This document shows, in pieces, positions 46,154 to 55,364 of a DNA stretch of 64,000 nucleotides (the stretch's first letter is position 1; the number at the start of each line of letters is the position of its first letter). The notes below the pieces were generated by a model. That model did not search any database, had not been told where the DNA came from, and saw only the letters and a program-made list of their open reading frames with translations. The DNA is from Mycolicibacter acidiphilus (GTDB lineage Bacteria; Actinomycetota; Actinomycetes; Mycobacteriales; Mycobacteriaceae): positions 186,001-250,000 of the forward strand of contig NZ_JAHCLR010000003.1 in NCBI RefSeq assembly GCF_018455725.1. The letters are read 5' to 3'. Both the position numbers and the translations under genes were made by a program.

Positions 46154-48700
46154 TCAGCCCAGTTTCAGCGACTCACCGTCGGGACCGAGGTTCACCGGCA
46201 CCACGTCACCGTCGTGCACCTCCCCTGCCAGCAGCAGCTTCGCCAGCTGGTCACCGATGGCCTGCTGGATCAGCCGGCGCAGCGGCCGCGCCCCGTACAC
46301 GGGATCGAAGCCACGGTCTGCCAGCCACTTCTTGGCCTCCAGCGACACCTCCAGCGTCAGCCGGCGCTGCTGCAGCCGCTTGGCCAGTTGCTCCAGCTGG
46401 ATGTCGACGATATGGACCAGTTCGTCGGAGTCGAGGTGGCTGAAGATCAGCACGTCGTCGAGCCGGTTGATGAACTCCGGTTTGAACGCCGCCCGCACTG
46501 CCGCCATCACCTGCTCGTCAGTGCCGCCGTGGCCCAGGTTCGAGGTCAGGATCAGGATCGTGTTGCGGAAGTCGACGGTGCGGCCCTGCCCGTCGGTGAG
46601 CCGGCCCTCGTCGAGGACCTGCAGCAGCACGTCGAACACGTCCGGGTGCGCCTTCTCCACCTCGTCGAACAGCACCACCGTGTAGGGCCGGCGGCGCACC
46701 GCCTCGGTCAGCTGCCCGCCCTGGTCGTAGCCGACGTATCCGGGGGGCGCCCCGACCAGCCGCGCCACCGAGTGCTTCTCCCCGTACTCGCTCATGTCGA
46801 TGCGGACCATCGCCCGCTCGTCGTCGAAGAGGAAGTCAGCGAGTGCCTTGGCCAGTTCGGTCTTGCCGACGCCGGTCGGGCCCAGGAACAGGAAGGAACC
46901 GGTGGGCCGGTTGGGGTCGGCGACCCCGGCCCGGGCGCGGCGCACCGCGTCGGAGACGGCGGTGACCGCATTGCGTTGCCCGACAACGCGTTTGCCCAGT
47001 TCGTCTTCCATCCGCAGCAGCTTGGCGGTCTCACCTTCGAGCATCCGGCCGGCCGGGATTCCGGTCCAGGCGCTGACGACGTCGGCGATGTCGTCGGGAC
47101 CGACCTCCTCCTTGAGCATCACGTCTTCGCGGGCCTGCGCGTTCGGAATCGCCGACTCCAGCTTCTTCTCCACCTCCGGGATCCGCCCGTAGCGCAGTTC
47201 GGCGGCCTTGGCCAGATCCCCGTCGCGTTCGGCACGATCGGATTCGCCGCGCAGGATCTCCAGCTGTTCCTTGAGTTCACGCACCACGTCGATGGCGTTC
47301 TTCTCGTTCTGCCAGCGGGTGGTCAGCTGCGTCAGCTTCTCCTTCTGGTCGGCCAGTTCGGTGCGCAGCTTCTCCAGCCGCTCCTTGGAGGCGTCGTCCT
47401 CTTCTTTCTGCAGCGCCATCTCCTCGATCTCCAGGCGGCGCACCAGTCGCTCCACCTCGTCGATCTCGACGGGGCGGGAGTCGATCTCCATCTTCAGCCG
47501 GGATGCGGCCTCATCCACCAGGTCGATTGCCTTGTCCGGCAGGAACCGCGCGGTGATGTAGCGGTCGGACAGCGTGGCCGCGGCGACCAGTGCGGAGTCG
47601 GTGATCCGCACGCCGTGGTGCACCTCGTAGCGGTCCTTGAGCCCACGCAGGATGCCGACGGTGTCCTCCACCGACGGTTCACCGACGAACACCTGCTGGA
47701 AGCGGCGTTCCAGGGCGGCGTCCTTCTCGATGTACTTGCGGTACTCCTCCAGCGTCGTCGCACCCACGAGCCGCAGCTCGCCGCGGGCCAGCATCGGCTT
47801 GATCATGTTGCCGGCGTCCATCGCACCCTCGCCGGTGGCACCGGCGCCGACGATCGTGTGCAACTCGTCGATGAACGTGATGATCTGCCCGGCGGAGTTC
47901 TTGATGTCGTCGAGGACGGCCTTGAGGCGTTCCTCGAACTCCCCGCGGTATTTCGCGCCGGCCACCATCGAACCCATGTCGAGGGAGACGACGGTCTTGT
48001 CGCGCAGGCTGTCCGGCACGTCACCGGCGACGATGCGCTGGGCGAGACCCTCCACGATGGCGGTCTTGCCGACGCCGGGCTCACCGATCAGCACCGGGTT
48101 GTTCTTGGTGCGGCGGCTCAAAACCTGCACGACGCGGCGGATCTCGGTGTCACGACCGATCACCGGGTCCAGCTTGCCCTCGCGGGCGCGGGCGGTCAGG
48201 TCGGTGGAATACTTCTCCAGCGCCTGGTAGGTGTTCTCCGGGTCGGGGCTGGTGACCCGGGCGGAGCCGCGGACCTTGACGAACGCCTCCCGTAACACCT
48301 GCGGGGAGGCGCCGTGGCCGGTGAGCAGCCTGGCGACGTCGGAGTCCCCGGTGGCCAGACCGACCATGACATGTTCGGTGGAGACGTACTCGTCGTCCAT
48401 CTCGGTCGCCAGCTGTTGGGCGGTCGTGATCGCGGCCAGCGATTCGCGGGAGAGTTGCGGCTGTGCGCTGGCGTTGGTGACCTGCGGCGCGGTGTCGATG
48501 AGGCGCTGCGCCTCGGTGCGGATGGTCGCCGGGTCGACGCCGACCGCCTCCAGCAGGGGTGCGGCGATCCCGTCGTTCTGGGTCAGCAGCGCCTGCAGCA
48601 GATGCGCGGGCCGGATCTCGGTGTTGCGCGCGGCGGTGGCCGTCTGCAACGCCGCCGTCAGCGCCGCCTGCGTCTTGGTGGTCGGGTTGAACGAGTCCAC
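46154..48700 (-). CDS. clpB: ClpB ATP-dependent disaggregase
   Basis: The protein has 848 aa from GTG 48700, with GGAGG 4 bases upstream; M. tuberculosis ClpB also has 848. An N-terminal Clp domain, AAA+ module 1 (GEPGVGKTA), a coiled-coil middle domain (about 410-525, rich in Glu/Lys) and AAA+ module 2 (GPTGVGKTE) are in order. It rescues aggregated proteins with DnaK-DnaJ-GrpE encoded 8.5 kb away. A HAIR element upstream indicates HspR control. Confidence 0.97.
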   Translation of the reverse strand: MDSFNPTTKTQAALTAALQTATAARNTEIRPAHLLQALLTQNDGIAAPLLEAVGVDPATIRTEAQRLIDTAPQVTNASAQPQLSRESLAAITTAQQLATEMDDEYVSTEHVMVGLATGDSDVARLLTGHGASPQVLREAFVKVRGSARVTSPDPENTYQALEKYSTDLTARAREGKLDPVIGRDTEIRRVVQVLSRRTKNNPVLIGEPGVGKTAIVEGLAQRIVAGDVPDSLRDKTVVSLDMGSMVAGAKYRGEFEERLKAVLDDIKNSAGQIITFIDELHTIVGAGATGEGAMDAGNMIKPMLARGELRLVGATTLEEYRKYIEKDAALERRFQQVFVGEPSVEDTVGILRGLKDRYEVHHGVRITDSALVAAATLSDRYITARFLPDKAIDLVDEAASRLKMEIDSRPVEIDEVERLVRRLEIEEMALQKEEDDASKERLEKLRTELADQKEKLTQLTTRWQNEKNAIDVVRELKEQLEILRGESDRAERDGDLAKAAELRYGRIPEVEKKLESAIPNAQAREDVMLKEEVGPDDIADVVSAWTGIPAGRMLEGETAKLLRMEDELGKRVVGQRNAVTAVSDAVRRARAGVADPNRPTGSFLFLGPTGVGKTELAKALADFLFDDERAMVRIDMSEYGEKHSVARLVGAPPGYVGYDQGGQLTEAVRRRPYTVVLFDEVEKAHPDVFDVLLQVLDEGRLTDGQGRTVDFRNTILILTSNLGHGGTDEQVMAAVRAAFKPEFINRLDDVLIFSHLDSDELVHIVDIQLEQLAKRLQQRRLTLEVSLEAKKWLADRGFDPVYGARPLRRLIQQAIGDQLAKLLLAGEVHDGDVVPVNLGPDGESLKLG

Positions 48701-48751
48701 AAGGCCTCCATTCGGGTCTGAAACGATTCTTGGCTGTCCAACGCACGAGAT

Positions 48752-48772
48752 GTTGAGTCTGTTCCGCTCAAC
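48752..48772. promoter_or_regulatory. HAIR element (HspR operator) upstream of clpB
   Basis: GTTGAGT-N7-GCTCAAC matches the HspR inverted repeat (consensus CTTGAGT-N7-ACTCAAG) in spacing and in most positions. It lies 52 bases before the clpB start. HspR from the dnaK operon would repress clpB until heat shock. Confidence 0.75.
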
Positions 48773-48878
48773 TCTAACTTTTCGGTATCGAGCGTGCGGT
48801 TCGATCCGCAACGTGCGAGTGCGGCCGTATCAAACCGCACGTTCGGATGCTTATCGGACAATCGGTTGGATGATTCGC

Positions 48879-49109
48879 ATGCCGAAAGAGAAGATCTCCG
48901 TGACGGTGGATCGGGCGGTCTTGGCCGCGGCAGACTCCGACGCCAAGGCGGCCGGTTTGAATCGGTCCGAGCGGATCGAGCAGGCCCTTCGCCACGAGCA
49001 TCTTCGGATCTCCCTCGCGAACTACGCGGCACACACCGTCCCGGCTCTGGGCATCGAGGACTACGCGCAGAAGGTGTGCCGGGCCAACCTCACCGTCGGT
49101 CTGAGCTGA
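48879..49109 (+). CDS. Ribbon-helix-helix antitoxin-like protein, no toxin adjacent
   Basis: This 76-aa protein (79 aa if it starts at ATG 48870) has the RHH pattern KISVTVDRAVLAAADSDAK followed by NRSERIEQALRHEHL, as in MazE/VapB-type antitoxins. The C-terminal tail DYAQKVCRANLTVGL is a likely toxin-binding strand. It is divergent from clpB. No PIN or MazF gene follows; the next two genes are of an unrecognised type. Confidence 0.75.
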   Translation: MPKEKISVTVDRAVLAAADSDAKAAGLNRSERIEQALRHEHLRISLANYAAHTVPALGIEDYAQKVCRANLTVGLS

Positions 49110-49183
49110 ACCCGGGCGACATCGCATCGTCGTGACACCGACCATGAGCTCTCCTGGGGCACGGTAACTACCCACATGGGGCG

Positions 49184-49654
49184 GTGCTGTCGGCGGCCGG
49201 CCGTACGGTCAATCGCGTAGCCGACCTGCCCGATCTTCTCGACGGCATCCGAGATGAGCAGCTGCCCGCCGACTGTCTGCTGCTGCGGGGCGGCCCCGAC
49301 TCGGTTGAGAAGCTTCTTCGGCACGCTGAGCGAACGCGTCGCATGTTTTGCCTCGACGGCGATCCCGTCCTGGGCATCTCGATGTTCGCCGCAATCGACG
49401 ACATGGGCCCCGATTCGCTGGACGGATTACTGGCCGGCCAACTGGCCACCTACCGGCTCATCCACACGGTACAGGCCGAAGACCTGATGACAGCAGGATT
49501 CCGAGTCGTCCCAACGTTTCGCCGGCCGCACGTCACGGTGCTGGTCGGATCCATCAATGAGATACCGGCGCTACTGGCCGCGCTTGGCCCAACGCACGGC
49601 AACGACCACTATGGTGGGAGCAAGCATTGGAGGTCGACCGATGACCGTCGTTGA
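49184..49654 (+). CDS. Hypothetical protein, first of an overlapping pair
   Basis: This 156-aa protein starts at GTG 49184, the first usual start after an in-frame stop at 49145, yet the in-frame codons just before (GHGNYPHGAVL) look protein-like, so the true start may use a rarer codon or be damaged. The body has PADCLLLRGGPDSVEKLL, FCLDGDPVLGISMFAAIDD and FRRPHVTVLVG. No family is known to me. It overlaps the next gene by 14 bases. Confidence 0.65.
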   Translation: MLSAAGRTVNRVADLPDLLDGIRDEQLPADCLLLRGGPDSVEKLLRHAERTRRMFCLDGDPVLGISMFAAIDDMGPDSLDGLLAGQLATYRLIHTVQAEDLMTAGFRVVPTFRRPHVTVLVGSINEIPALLAALGPTHGNDHYGGSKHWRSTDDRR

Positions 49655-49901
49655 TATCGCTGCGGACCTGAACGCGCAGGACCAGACCGGGTATGTCTGG
49701 ACGTTCCTCGACGAAGCACGCGAGCCGTCGATCATCACCCCGGGTGCGCTGGTAGTCGCAGGTGATCCCGATACGGCTGCGGTCGCAGTCGTCGTCGATC
49801 TGGTCGCGCACCCGAACGGCACGATCGTGCACCTCAACATCCTGCCCGGCTCAATCGAGGATTACCTGGCGCTGGCAAAACGGGTGCACTCAGCCGCCTG
49901 A
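49641..49901 (+). CDS. Hypothetical protein, second of an overlapping pair
   Basis: This 86-aa acidic protein (ADLNAQDQTGYVWTFLDEAR, then PGALVVAGD) has a predicted beta-rich centre. Its ATG lies inside the preceding gene, with GGAGGTCGACCG just upstream. I recall similar two-gene pairs in other actinobacteria but cannot name them. The size, coupling and neighbouring antitoxin-like gene suggest a toxin-antitoxin-like module; this is inference. Confidence 0.7.
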   Translation: MTVVDIAADLNAQDQTGYVWTFLDEAREPSIITPGALVVAGDPDTAAVAVVVDLVAHPNGTIVHLNILPGSIEDYLALAKRVHSAA

Positions 49902-49969
49902 CTCGTGGCCGACGCCGGTGACGGCGCTCATCTCCTGAACCGGCGGACCTCGTAGATAGGATCGCGGCC

Positions 49970-51127
49970 GTGGGCATGGACGACCGCGACGCGCTGCGGG
50001 TGCTGCAAGATGCGGTCACCGGCTCCGATGACTTCGCGGCGCGGCTGTTCACCCGCTGGTTCGGCGCCCGCCCCGAAATCCGCGACCTGTTCCCCACCGA
50101 CCTGGGGAGCATTCGCAGCGCGTTCGCCCAGGCCATCGGCTGGGTGTACGGCGAGTTCGCCGCACACCGGGCGCAGCAGCCGGTGGCGTTCCTCGCCCAG
50201 CTCGGTCGCGACCACCGCAAATACGGTGTGACACAAGATCATTACGACGCCCTCGGTGCGGTGCTGTACGCCACGCTGCGCGACGCGCTGGGTGACGGCT
50301 GGACTCCCGCCGTCGACGAGGCGGCCCGCGAGTCGCTGCAGCTGGTCATCGGTGTGATGAGCGGCGCCGCCGACGCGGAGGATGGCCCGGCCTGGTGGGA
50401 TGGCACCGTCGTCGAGCATCTGCGGGTCTCCCGCGACCTGGCCGTCGTCCGCATGCAACTCGAGCAGCCGCTGCCGTACCACCCCGGCCAGTACGTGAAA
50501 GTCGAGACGCCGCAATGCCCCCGGCTGTGGCGCTACCTCAGCCCGAGCATGCCCGCCGACGAGACCGGCGCCATCGAATTCCATGTCCGCGCCGTCTCCG
50601 GCGGCCTGGTCAGCACCGCGATCGTCAACGAGACCGCACCCGGTGACCGCTGGCGACTGTCCAGTCCACACGGCGGCTTGCACGTCGACCGGGACGGCGG
50701 CGACGTGCTGATGGTGGCCGGCAGCAGCGGCCTGGCACCGCTGCGCGCGATCATCATGGACATGTGCCGGTGGGCGGTGAACCCGCGGGTGCAGCTGTTC
50801 TTCGGCGGCCGCTACCCGTGCGAACTGTACGACCTGCCGACCCTGTGGCAGATCGGTGTGCACAACCCGTGGCTGTCGGTGACCCCGGTGTCGGAGTACC
50901 CGGGCGACCCGGACTGGGCCGCGGACTACCCGGATCCGACGCCGCCGCGGGGACTGCATCTGCGGCAGACGGGGCGGTTGCCGGAGGTGGTCACCCGGTA
51001 CGGCGGATGGGGCGACCGGCAGATCCTGATCTGCGGCGGCCCGGACATGACCCGGGCCACCGAAGCGGCGCTGCTAGCGAAAGGTGCTGCACCAGAGCAG
51101 ATTCGGCACGATCCGCTGCTGGCGTAG
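49970..51127 (+). CDS. Globin-reductase fusion (type II flavohemoglobin-like)
   Basis: This 385-aa protein starts at GTG 49970, with ATG 49976 as the alternative. Residues ~1-130 are a globin domain with the proximal heme His in LGRDHRKYGV. Residues ~140-235 are an FAD-binding beta-barrel (HPGQYVKVE, RYLSPS), and ~240-385 an NAD(P)-binding module (MVAGSSGLAPLRAII, ICGGPDM). It matches Rv0385. Mycobacterial type II flavohemoglobins differ from the NO dioxygenase Hmp and are reported to use D-lactate as electron source (memory). Confidence 0.9.
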   Translation: MGMDDRDALRVLQDAVTGSDDFAARLFTRWFGARPEIRDLFPTDLGSIRSAFAQAIGWVYGEFAAHRAQQPVAFLAQLGRDHRKYGVTQDHYDALGAVLYATLRDALGDGWTPAVDEAARESLQLVIGVMSGAADAEDGPAWWDGTVVEHLRVSRDLAVVRMQLEQPLPYHPGQYVKVETPQCPRLWRYLSPSMPADETGAIEFHVRAVSGGLVSTAIVNETAPGDRWRLSSPHGGLHVDRDGGDVLMVAGSSGLAPLRAIIMDMCRWAVNPRVQLFFGGRYPCELYDLPTLWQIGVHNPWLSVTPVSEYPGDPDWAADYPDPTPPRGLHLRQTGRLPEVVTRYGGWGDRQILICGGPDMTRATEAALLAKGAAPEQIRHDPLLA

Positions 51128-51205
51128 CGATCAGCACGAGTTCAGTCACCGAACACCGGCCAGCGGGTCAGATCAGCCCACTGCGGCCCGAAGCCTGACT
51201 GAAGT

Positions 51206-51528
51206 GACGAGCAGCGCCTCCACTGCGAGAGCACACCCTCGTCGAGGACGTCGACCTGACCACAGCCCAGATCTTCGTCGACGGCGAACGTCTCACCGAC
51301 GAACGCGCCGCACAGATCGCCGCCGATGTCCTGGCCAAGGCACGCTCACGCAACCTCATTCCGGGCGGAAAGTCGTTGTCAGGCGGCGCCAAACACTCGC
51401 CGGTGGTGCAGGTGCGCGTTTCCGAGAACACCAGGGCCAGGCTGCAAGCGATCGCCGAGGCCCGCAACATGAGCGTCTCCAGATTGTCTCGACAGGTGCT
51501 CGACGAATTCGTCTCGCAGCAGGACTGA
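51206..51528 (+). pseudogene. 5'-truncated ribbon-helix-helix antitoxin-like gene
   Basis: From 51206 to the TGA at 51526-51528 the frame reads smoothly as protein (LVEDVDLTTAQIFVDGERLT, ERAAQIAADVLAKARSR, then an RHH region VVQVRVSENTRARLQAIAEA). There are in-frame stops at 51196 and 51205, and no ATG or GTG before GTG 51403. The N-terminus therefore seems lost. The last ~41 codons encode a complete RHH DNA-binding domain that could still be made from 51403. No toxin gene is adjacent. Confidence 0.6.
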
Positions 51529-51541
51529 AGGCGCAACCCGG

Positions 51542-53110
51542 TCAGAACGTGTCGACGAAGCGCGGCCTCGGCTCGCCTCTTCCGACACCGGCGGATGCCG
51601 CCAGAGCAGCCGCGACAAGACTCCGGGTCTCCGCGGGGTCGATGACGTCGTCGATCTCGAAAAGCGCTGCGGCGTTGAGGGCTTTGGCGTTCTCTTCGGC
51701 GACGGCGGTCGCCTGCCGGACCACCTGCTCCCGCTCATCGGGGTCAGCGATCGCGGCCAACTCCTTGCGCAGCCCCAACCGCACGGCTCCTTCGAGTCCC
51801 ATCGGACCCAGATGCGCGCCCGGCCACGCCACCGTCAGCACCGATTCATGCAGACTGCCGCCCATCATGGCCTGCGCACCCAACCCGTAGCCACGACGCA
51901 GGATCACCGCCACCATCGGCACCCGCAGCGCAGCACCGGCCACCAGCAGCCGAGATCCCCGTCGTACCAGCGCTTCTGCTTCGGCGGCCGGACCGACCAT
52001 GTAGCCCGGGCAGTCGACCAGCGACAGGATCGGCAGCCCGAACGCATCGCACAACTGCAGGAAACGCGCGGCTTTGTCGGATGCCGCGGCGGTGATCGCA
52101 CCGGCCATCACCATGGTGTTGTTGCCGATGATTCCGACCGGGCGGCCCTCGATACGGGCCAGTGCGGTGACCATCTCGGGTGCGAACCGCTCCCGCAGCA
52201 CGGTCACCGAGTCGGCGTCGGCAATCGTTTCGATGATCGGCTTCAGCGGATAGGCACGACGGGCACGTTCGGGAATCATTGTGCGCAAGGCGTTCTGATC
52301 TGCGGCAGCACCGGGCGCAGTCGCGCCCTGGAAGTAGCCGAGGACCCGTTTCGTCACCGCGACGGCTTCGGCTTCGTCGGCCACCACGACGTCGACGACG
52401 CCGTTGGGCGCCTGCACACTCAGCGGCCCGACGTCATCGGGGGCGACGTCGCCCAGTCCGCCACCGGCGATCATCGCCGGACCCGCCATCCCGATGGAGG
52501 TGTCCGCGGTGGCGATGATCAGATCGGAGGTGCCTGCGATGACGGCGTTCCCCGCGAAGCAGCGCCCGTTGACCACCGCTATCCGCGGCACCAGCCCGGA
52601 AAGCTTGGCCCACAGCGCGAATGCCGGAACGTTCAGCGACGATACCGTCGGGTAGTCGGTGTCGCCAGGCCGTCCGCCACCGCCTTCGGCGAAGAAGACC
52701 GTCGGCAGGCGCAGCCGGGCGATCAGGTCGAACAGCCGATCCTTCTTCAGATGTCCCAGGGCACCCTGCGTGCCCGCCAGCACCGTGTAGTCATAGGCCA
52801 GCACCGCGCAGGTGCTGCGGTCGGGCCCGAACTGCGCGGCGTTAATCGTGGCGGTCCCGGCCAGCAGGCCGTCGGCGGGGGTGTTGGCGATCAGGTCGTC
52901 GACGCTCCGGCGGGCACGCTGCGCGGCGATCGCGAACCGGCCGTACTCCACGAACGTCCCGGGATCGACCAGGTCGGCGATATTCTCCCGCGCTGTGCGT
53001 CCGCCCGCCTCGTGCCGGCGCCGTACCGCCTCCGGTCGCGCCGCATCCTCGGTCAGTGCGCGGCGGCGCAGCAGTTCCAGGTGGTCGTCGCGCAGCGAGT
53101 CGTCGGACAT
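51542..53110 (-). CDS. Acyl-CoA carboxylase carboxyltransferase subunit (AccD family)
   Basis: This 522-aa protein has the two crotonase-like halves of carboxyltransferases. Signatures are VFFAEGGGGRPGDTD, NGRCFAGNAVIAG (oxyanion region, first half), GRPVGIIGNN and LVDCPGYMVGPAAE (second half). It would transfer carboxyl from biotin to an acyl-CoA. No biotin carboxylase gene is adjacent, and the sequence lacks features that tell acetyl-, propionyl- or other acyl-CoA apart. Confidence 0.9.
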   Translation of the reverse strand: MSDDSLRDDHLELLRRRALTEDAARPEAVRRRHEAGGRTARENIADLVDPGTFVEYGRFAIAAQRARRSVDDLIANTPADGLLAGTATINAAQFGPDRSTCAVLAYDYTVLAGTQGALGHLKKDRLFDLIARLRLPTVFFAEGGGGRPGDTDYPTVSSLNVPAFALWAKLSGLVPRIAVVNGRCFAGNAVIAGTSDLIIATADTSIGMAGPAMIAGGGLGDVAPDDVGPLSVQAPNGVVDVVVADEAEAVAVTKRVLGYFQGATAPGAAADQNALRTMIPERARRAYPLKPIIETIADADSVTVLRERFAPEMVTALARIEGRPVGIIGNNTMVMAGAITAAASDKAARFLQLCDAFGLPILSLVDCPGYMVGPAAEAEALVRRGSRLLVAGAALRVPMVAVILRRGYGLGAQAMMGGSLHESVLTVAWPGAHLGPMGLEGAVRLGLRKELAAIADPDEREQVVRQATAVAEENAKALNAAALFEIDDVIDPAETRSLVAAALAASAGVGRGEPRPRFVDTF

Positions 53111-53126
53111 GGGCTGAGTTCCTTCG

Positions 53127-53873
53127 TCAGTCGGCAGCGATCACGTAATTCGACGGGTCATCCGGATCGACGAACACCGTCACCAGGTCCCGGTCGACGA
53201 CGATCCCGCGGGGCTTCTGCGAGTAGTTGCGTTTGAAGCGCAGCACCCTGTTGTTGGCCGGGTCGTCGTAACGGGCGGTGAGGACCCACTCGGTGCTGCT
53301 GTCGCCGTTCGGGCTGTAGGTGGTGTTCTCGACGATGGACTCGACCACACAGGTGAGGGGTTCCCCGATCCGGACGGTGCGTTCCTGGCGGCGGCGGTCG
53401 CGGCGGGTGAAGAAGATGAAGGTTCCACCGAGCAGGCCGAACACCGATCCGAGAAACGTGAAGATGAGCGCGTTACTCCAACCCGCGAAGCCGCCGAGTC
53501 GCGCGTCGCCGGGATTGTCCGGCCGATAGAACACCGACAGGTGCTCCCCCACTTCCGGTTCCGAGTTCGAGCGATCACCCGGCGCGTACCGGTAGCTGCG
53601 CCCGTCCACGGTGTATTCGACGGTGATCGCGTACACGGTGGAGCCCTCCTTGTCGCGGGACTCGATCCGCTCGACCACCACCGCGTCGGCGGTCTGTGCC
53701 CCGGCCCGGAAGTTCACGGTGCGCCAGGCCACGCCCACCCCGATGACCAGGAACAGCACCCCCAGTATCGCGAATGCCCAGGGGACGTAATCCATGACAT
53801 CCCGCTTCCGAGCCGCACGCAGCGCCAACTGTCGTTTCGGGTCGGTCACCGCCTCGTCCTCGGGGTGCTGCAT
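53127..53873 (-). CDS. DUF3592 membrane protein
   Basis: This 248-aa protein has transmembrane helices at about 29-50 and 133-156. The segment between them (ITVEYTVDGRSYRYAPGDRS, then VFYRPDNPGDARL) is the DUF3592 signature, and the C-terminal part repeats the theme in the cytoplasm (ARYDDPANNR, VFVDPDDPSNY). The function is unknown. It is 16 bases upstream of the carboxyltransferase gene on the same strand. Confidence 0.85.
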   Translation of the reverse strand: MQHPEDEAVTDPKRQLALRAARKRDVMDYVPWAFAILGVLFLVIGVGVAWRTVNFRAGAQTADAVVVERIESRDKEGSTVYAITVEYTVDGRSYRYAPGDRSNSEPEVGEHLSVFYRPDNPGDARLGGFAGWSNALIFTFLGSVFGLLGGTFIFFTRRDRRRQERTVRIGEPLTCVVESIVENTTYSPNGDSSTEWVLTARYDDPANNRVLRFKRNYSQKPRGIVVDRDLVTVFVDPDDPSNYVIAAD

Positions 53874-53930
53874 CGGTCTCCTTTCGTCATCGAACGACGA
53901 TACGCACGCAGGACTGGCTAGGCTGACAGC

Positions 53931-54824
53931 GTGCAGATCCTCACGCTCCGCGACCCGGTATCCGCGCTGACTGCCATGTATGTTCCAGATGCAGGAATGA
54001 TCTGCACGTCACTGGCCGACGACGGCGTGGAGTTGCTCGGGCAGCGCCGCGGCCTGGACGCCTACGTCACCGAGCACAAGACGATGGGCATCCCGCTGCT
54101 GTATCCGTGGGCGAATCGGTTGAGCGGCAACGACTACCGCGTCGGGGATACGGCGGTGACGCTGACCCCGGGCACCGGCGGGGTGCACACCGACGAGCAC
54201 GGCTCCCCCATCCACGGCACGCTGGCCGCCTGCCCCCGGTGGCGGGTCAACGCGCTGTCGGACTCACAACTGGTCGCAGAGCTGGACTTCGGCGCCGACC
54301 CGGAGCTGCTGGCGTCGTTCCCGTTCCCGCACCTGCTGGAGATGAACATCCTGCTGGCCGAACGCACGCTGCGGGTTCGCACCACGGTGACCGCCACGAC
54401 TGATGCCGCGGTGCCGCTGTGTTTCGGGTTCCACCCGTATCTGACGATTCCCGGGGTGCCGCGCAACGAGTGGCGGATCGAGGCACCGGCGATGCGCCGG
54501 CGCGAGGTCGACGCTCACGGCCTGCCCACCGGCGTGGTGGCCCCGCAGCCGGCGCTCGATGAGCCGTTGGGCGACAACACCTTCGACGACGGCTACGACG
54601 AGGTTCCGCCCGGGGCGGTGTTCGCGGTCTCCGGTGGCGACCGCCGCATCACGGTGCACTTCGACGGCGGCTATCCGGCCGCGCAGATCTACGCCCCGCA
54701 CAGCGACGACGTCGTCTGCTTCGAGCCGATGGCCGCACCCACCGATGCGCTGCGGCAAGGCGGATATCGGGTGGCGCAGCCGGGCGAGCCGGCTGTCGCA
54801 CAGTTCTCGATCCGGGTCAGCTGA
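53931..54824 (+). CDS. Aldose 1-epimerase family protein
   Basis: This 297-aa protein starts at GTG 53931. The galactose-mutarotase fold has active-site motifs PLLYPWANRL, HGSPIHG and the FGFHPYLTIPG region with the catalytic His, and an acidic residue near the C-terminus (CFEPMAAPTDA). It interconverts alpha and beta anomers of a hexose or hexose phosphate. Confidence 0.9.
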   Translation: MQILTLRDPVSALTAMYVPDAGMICTSLADDGVELLGQRRGLDAYVTEHKTMGIPLLYPWANRLSGNDYRVGDTAVTLTPGTGGVHTDEHGSPIHGTLAACPRWRVNALSDSQLVAELDFGADPELLASFPFPHLLEMNILLAERTLRVRTTVTATTDAAVPLCFGFHPYLTIPGVPRNEWRIEAPAMRRREVDAHGLPTGVVAPQPALDEPLGDNTFDDGYDEVPPGAVFAVSGGDRRITVHFDGGYPAAQIYAPHSDDVVCFEPMAAPTDALRQGGYRVAQPGEPAVAQFSIRVS

Positions 54825-54837
54825 ACGATCCCGCCGA

Positions 54838-54996
54838 TCACCAGGGAATCAGATCGATGATCCAATCCCACACATCCCGCACTCGGCTCCGCCTGCGCTC
54901 CGCGCGCTGCTCCGGTGAGAGTTCCTGCTCATCCTCGTAGCCCCACAGCCAGCTGCGCCGGCGCTTCCGGGGGTGGTCCTGGCCGTCTGGGTTCAT
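54838..54996 (-). CDS. 52-residue basic/tryptophan-rich protein coupled to hspR
   Basis: On the minus strand, ATG 54996 overlaps the hspR stop (ATGA), and the frame runs 52 codons to TGA at 54838. The protein has a very basic front (HPRKRRRSWLWGYEDE), a charged middle (PEQRAERRRSRVRD) and a hydrophobic Trp-rich end (VWDWIIDLIPW) that could be an amphipathic membrane-binding helix. The coupling makes it the last gene of the dnaK-grpE-dnaJ-hspR operon, hence heat-inducible. No relative is known to me. Confidence 0.7.
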   Translation of the reverse strand: MNPDGQDHPRKRRRSWLWGYEDEQELSPEQRAERRRSRVRDVWDWIIDLIPW

Positions 54997-55364
54997 CGCC
55001 GCGGCTGCCAGACCACCACGGCGGTGCTCTTCGGGATCACCGCGACCTCCCGGCGCTGGTTGCGCCGCAGCATCTCCACCTCGGCGGCCATCTCCTCAAC
55101 CCGCGACTGCAGCACCTCGACCTGATTGGTCAGCTCGATGATCCGCTTGATGCCGGCCAGGTTGACGCCTTCGTCGTGGGAGAGCCGCTGCACCTCCCGC
55201 AGCAGGTCGACGTCGTGCTGCGAATAACGCCGCCCGCCACCGGAACTGCGCCGCGGACTGACCAGGCCGAGCCGGTCGTAGGTACGCAGCGTCTGCGCGT
55301 GCATCCCGGCGAGCTCGGCGGCCACCGAGATCAGGAACGTCCGCGAGCTCTCCGAGGGACTCAT
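54993..55364 (-). CDS. hspR: HspR heat shock repressor (MerR family)
   Basis: This 123-aa protein has the MerR helix-turn-helix at about 10-80 ([35 protein letters not shown]), a coiled coil at about 78-105 and a tail ending in VVVWQPRR. HspR binds HAIR repeats with DnaK as co-repressor. ATG 55364 overlaps the dnaJ stop (ATGA). HAIR sites are visible upstream of dnaK and clpB. Confidence 0.96.
   Translation of the reverse strand: MSPSESSRTFLISVAAELAGMHAQTLRTYDRLGLVSPRRSSGGGRRYSQHDVDLLREVQRLSHDEGVNLAGIKRIIELTNQVEVLQSRVEEMAAEVEMLRRNQRREVAVIPKSTAVVVWQPRR

Noticed and set aside
49110-49183. Possible MazF/PemK toxin start after the RHH antitoxin
   Set aside because: A short PGDIAS-like string appears in another frame but stops at once; no toxin domain can be read.
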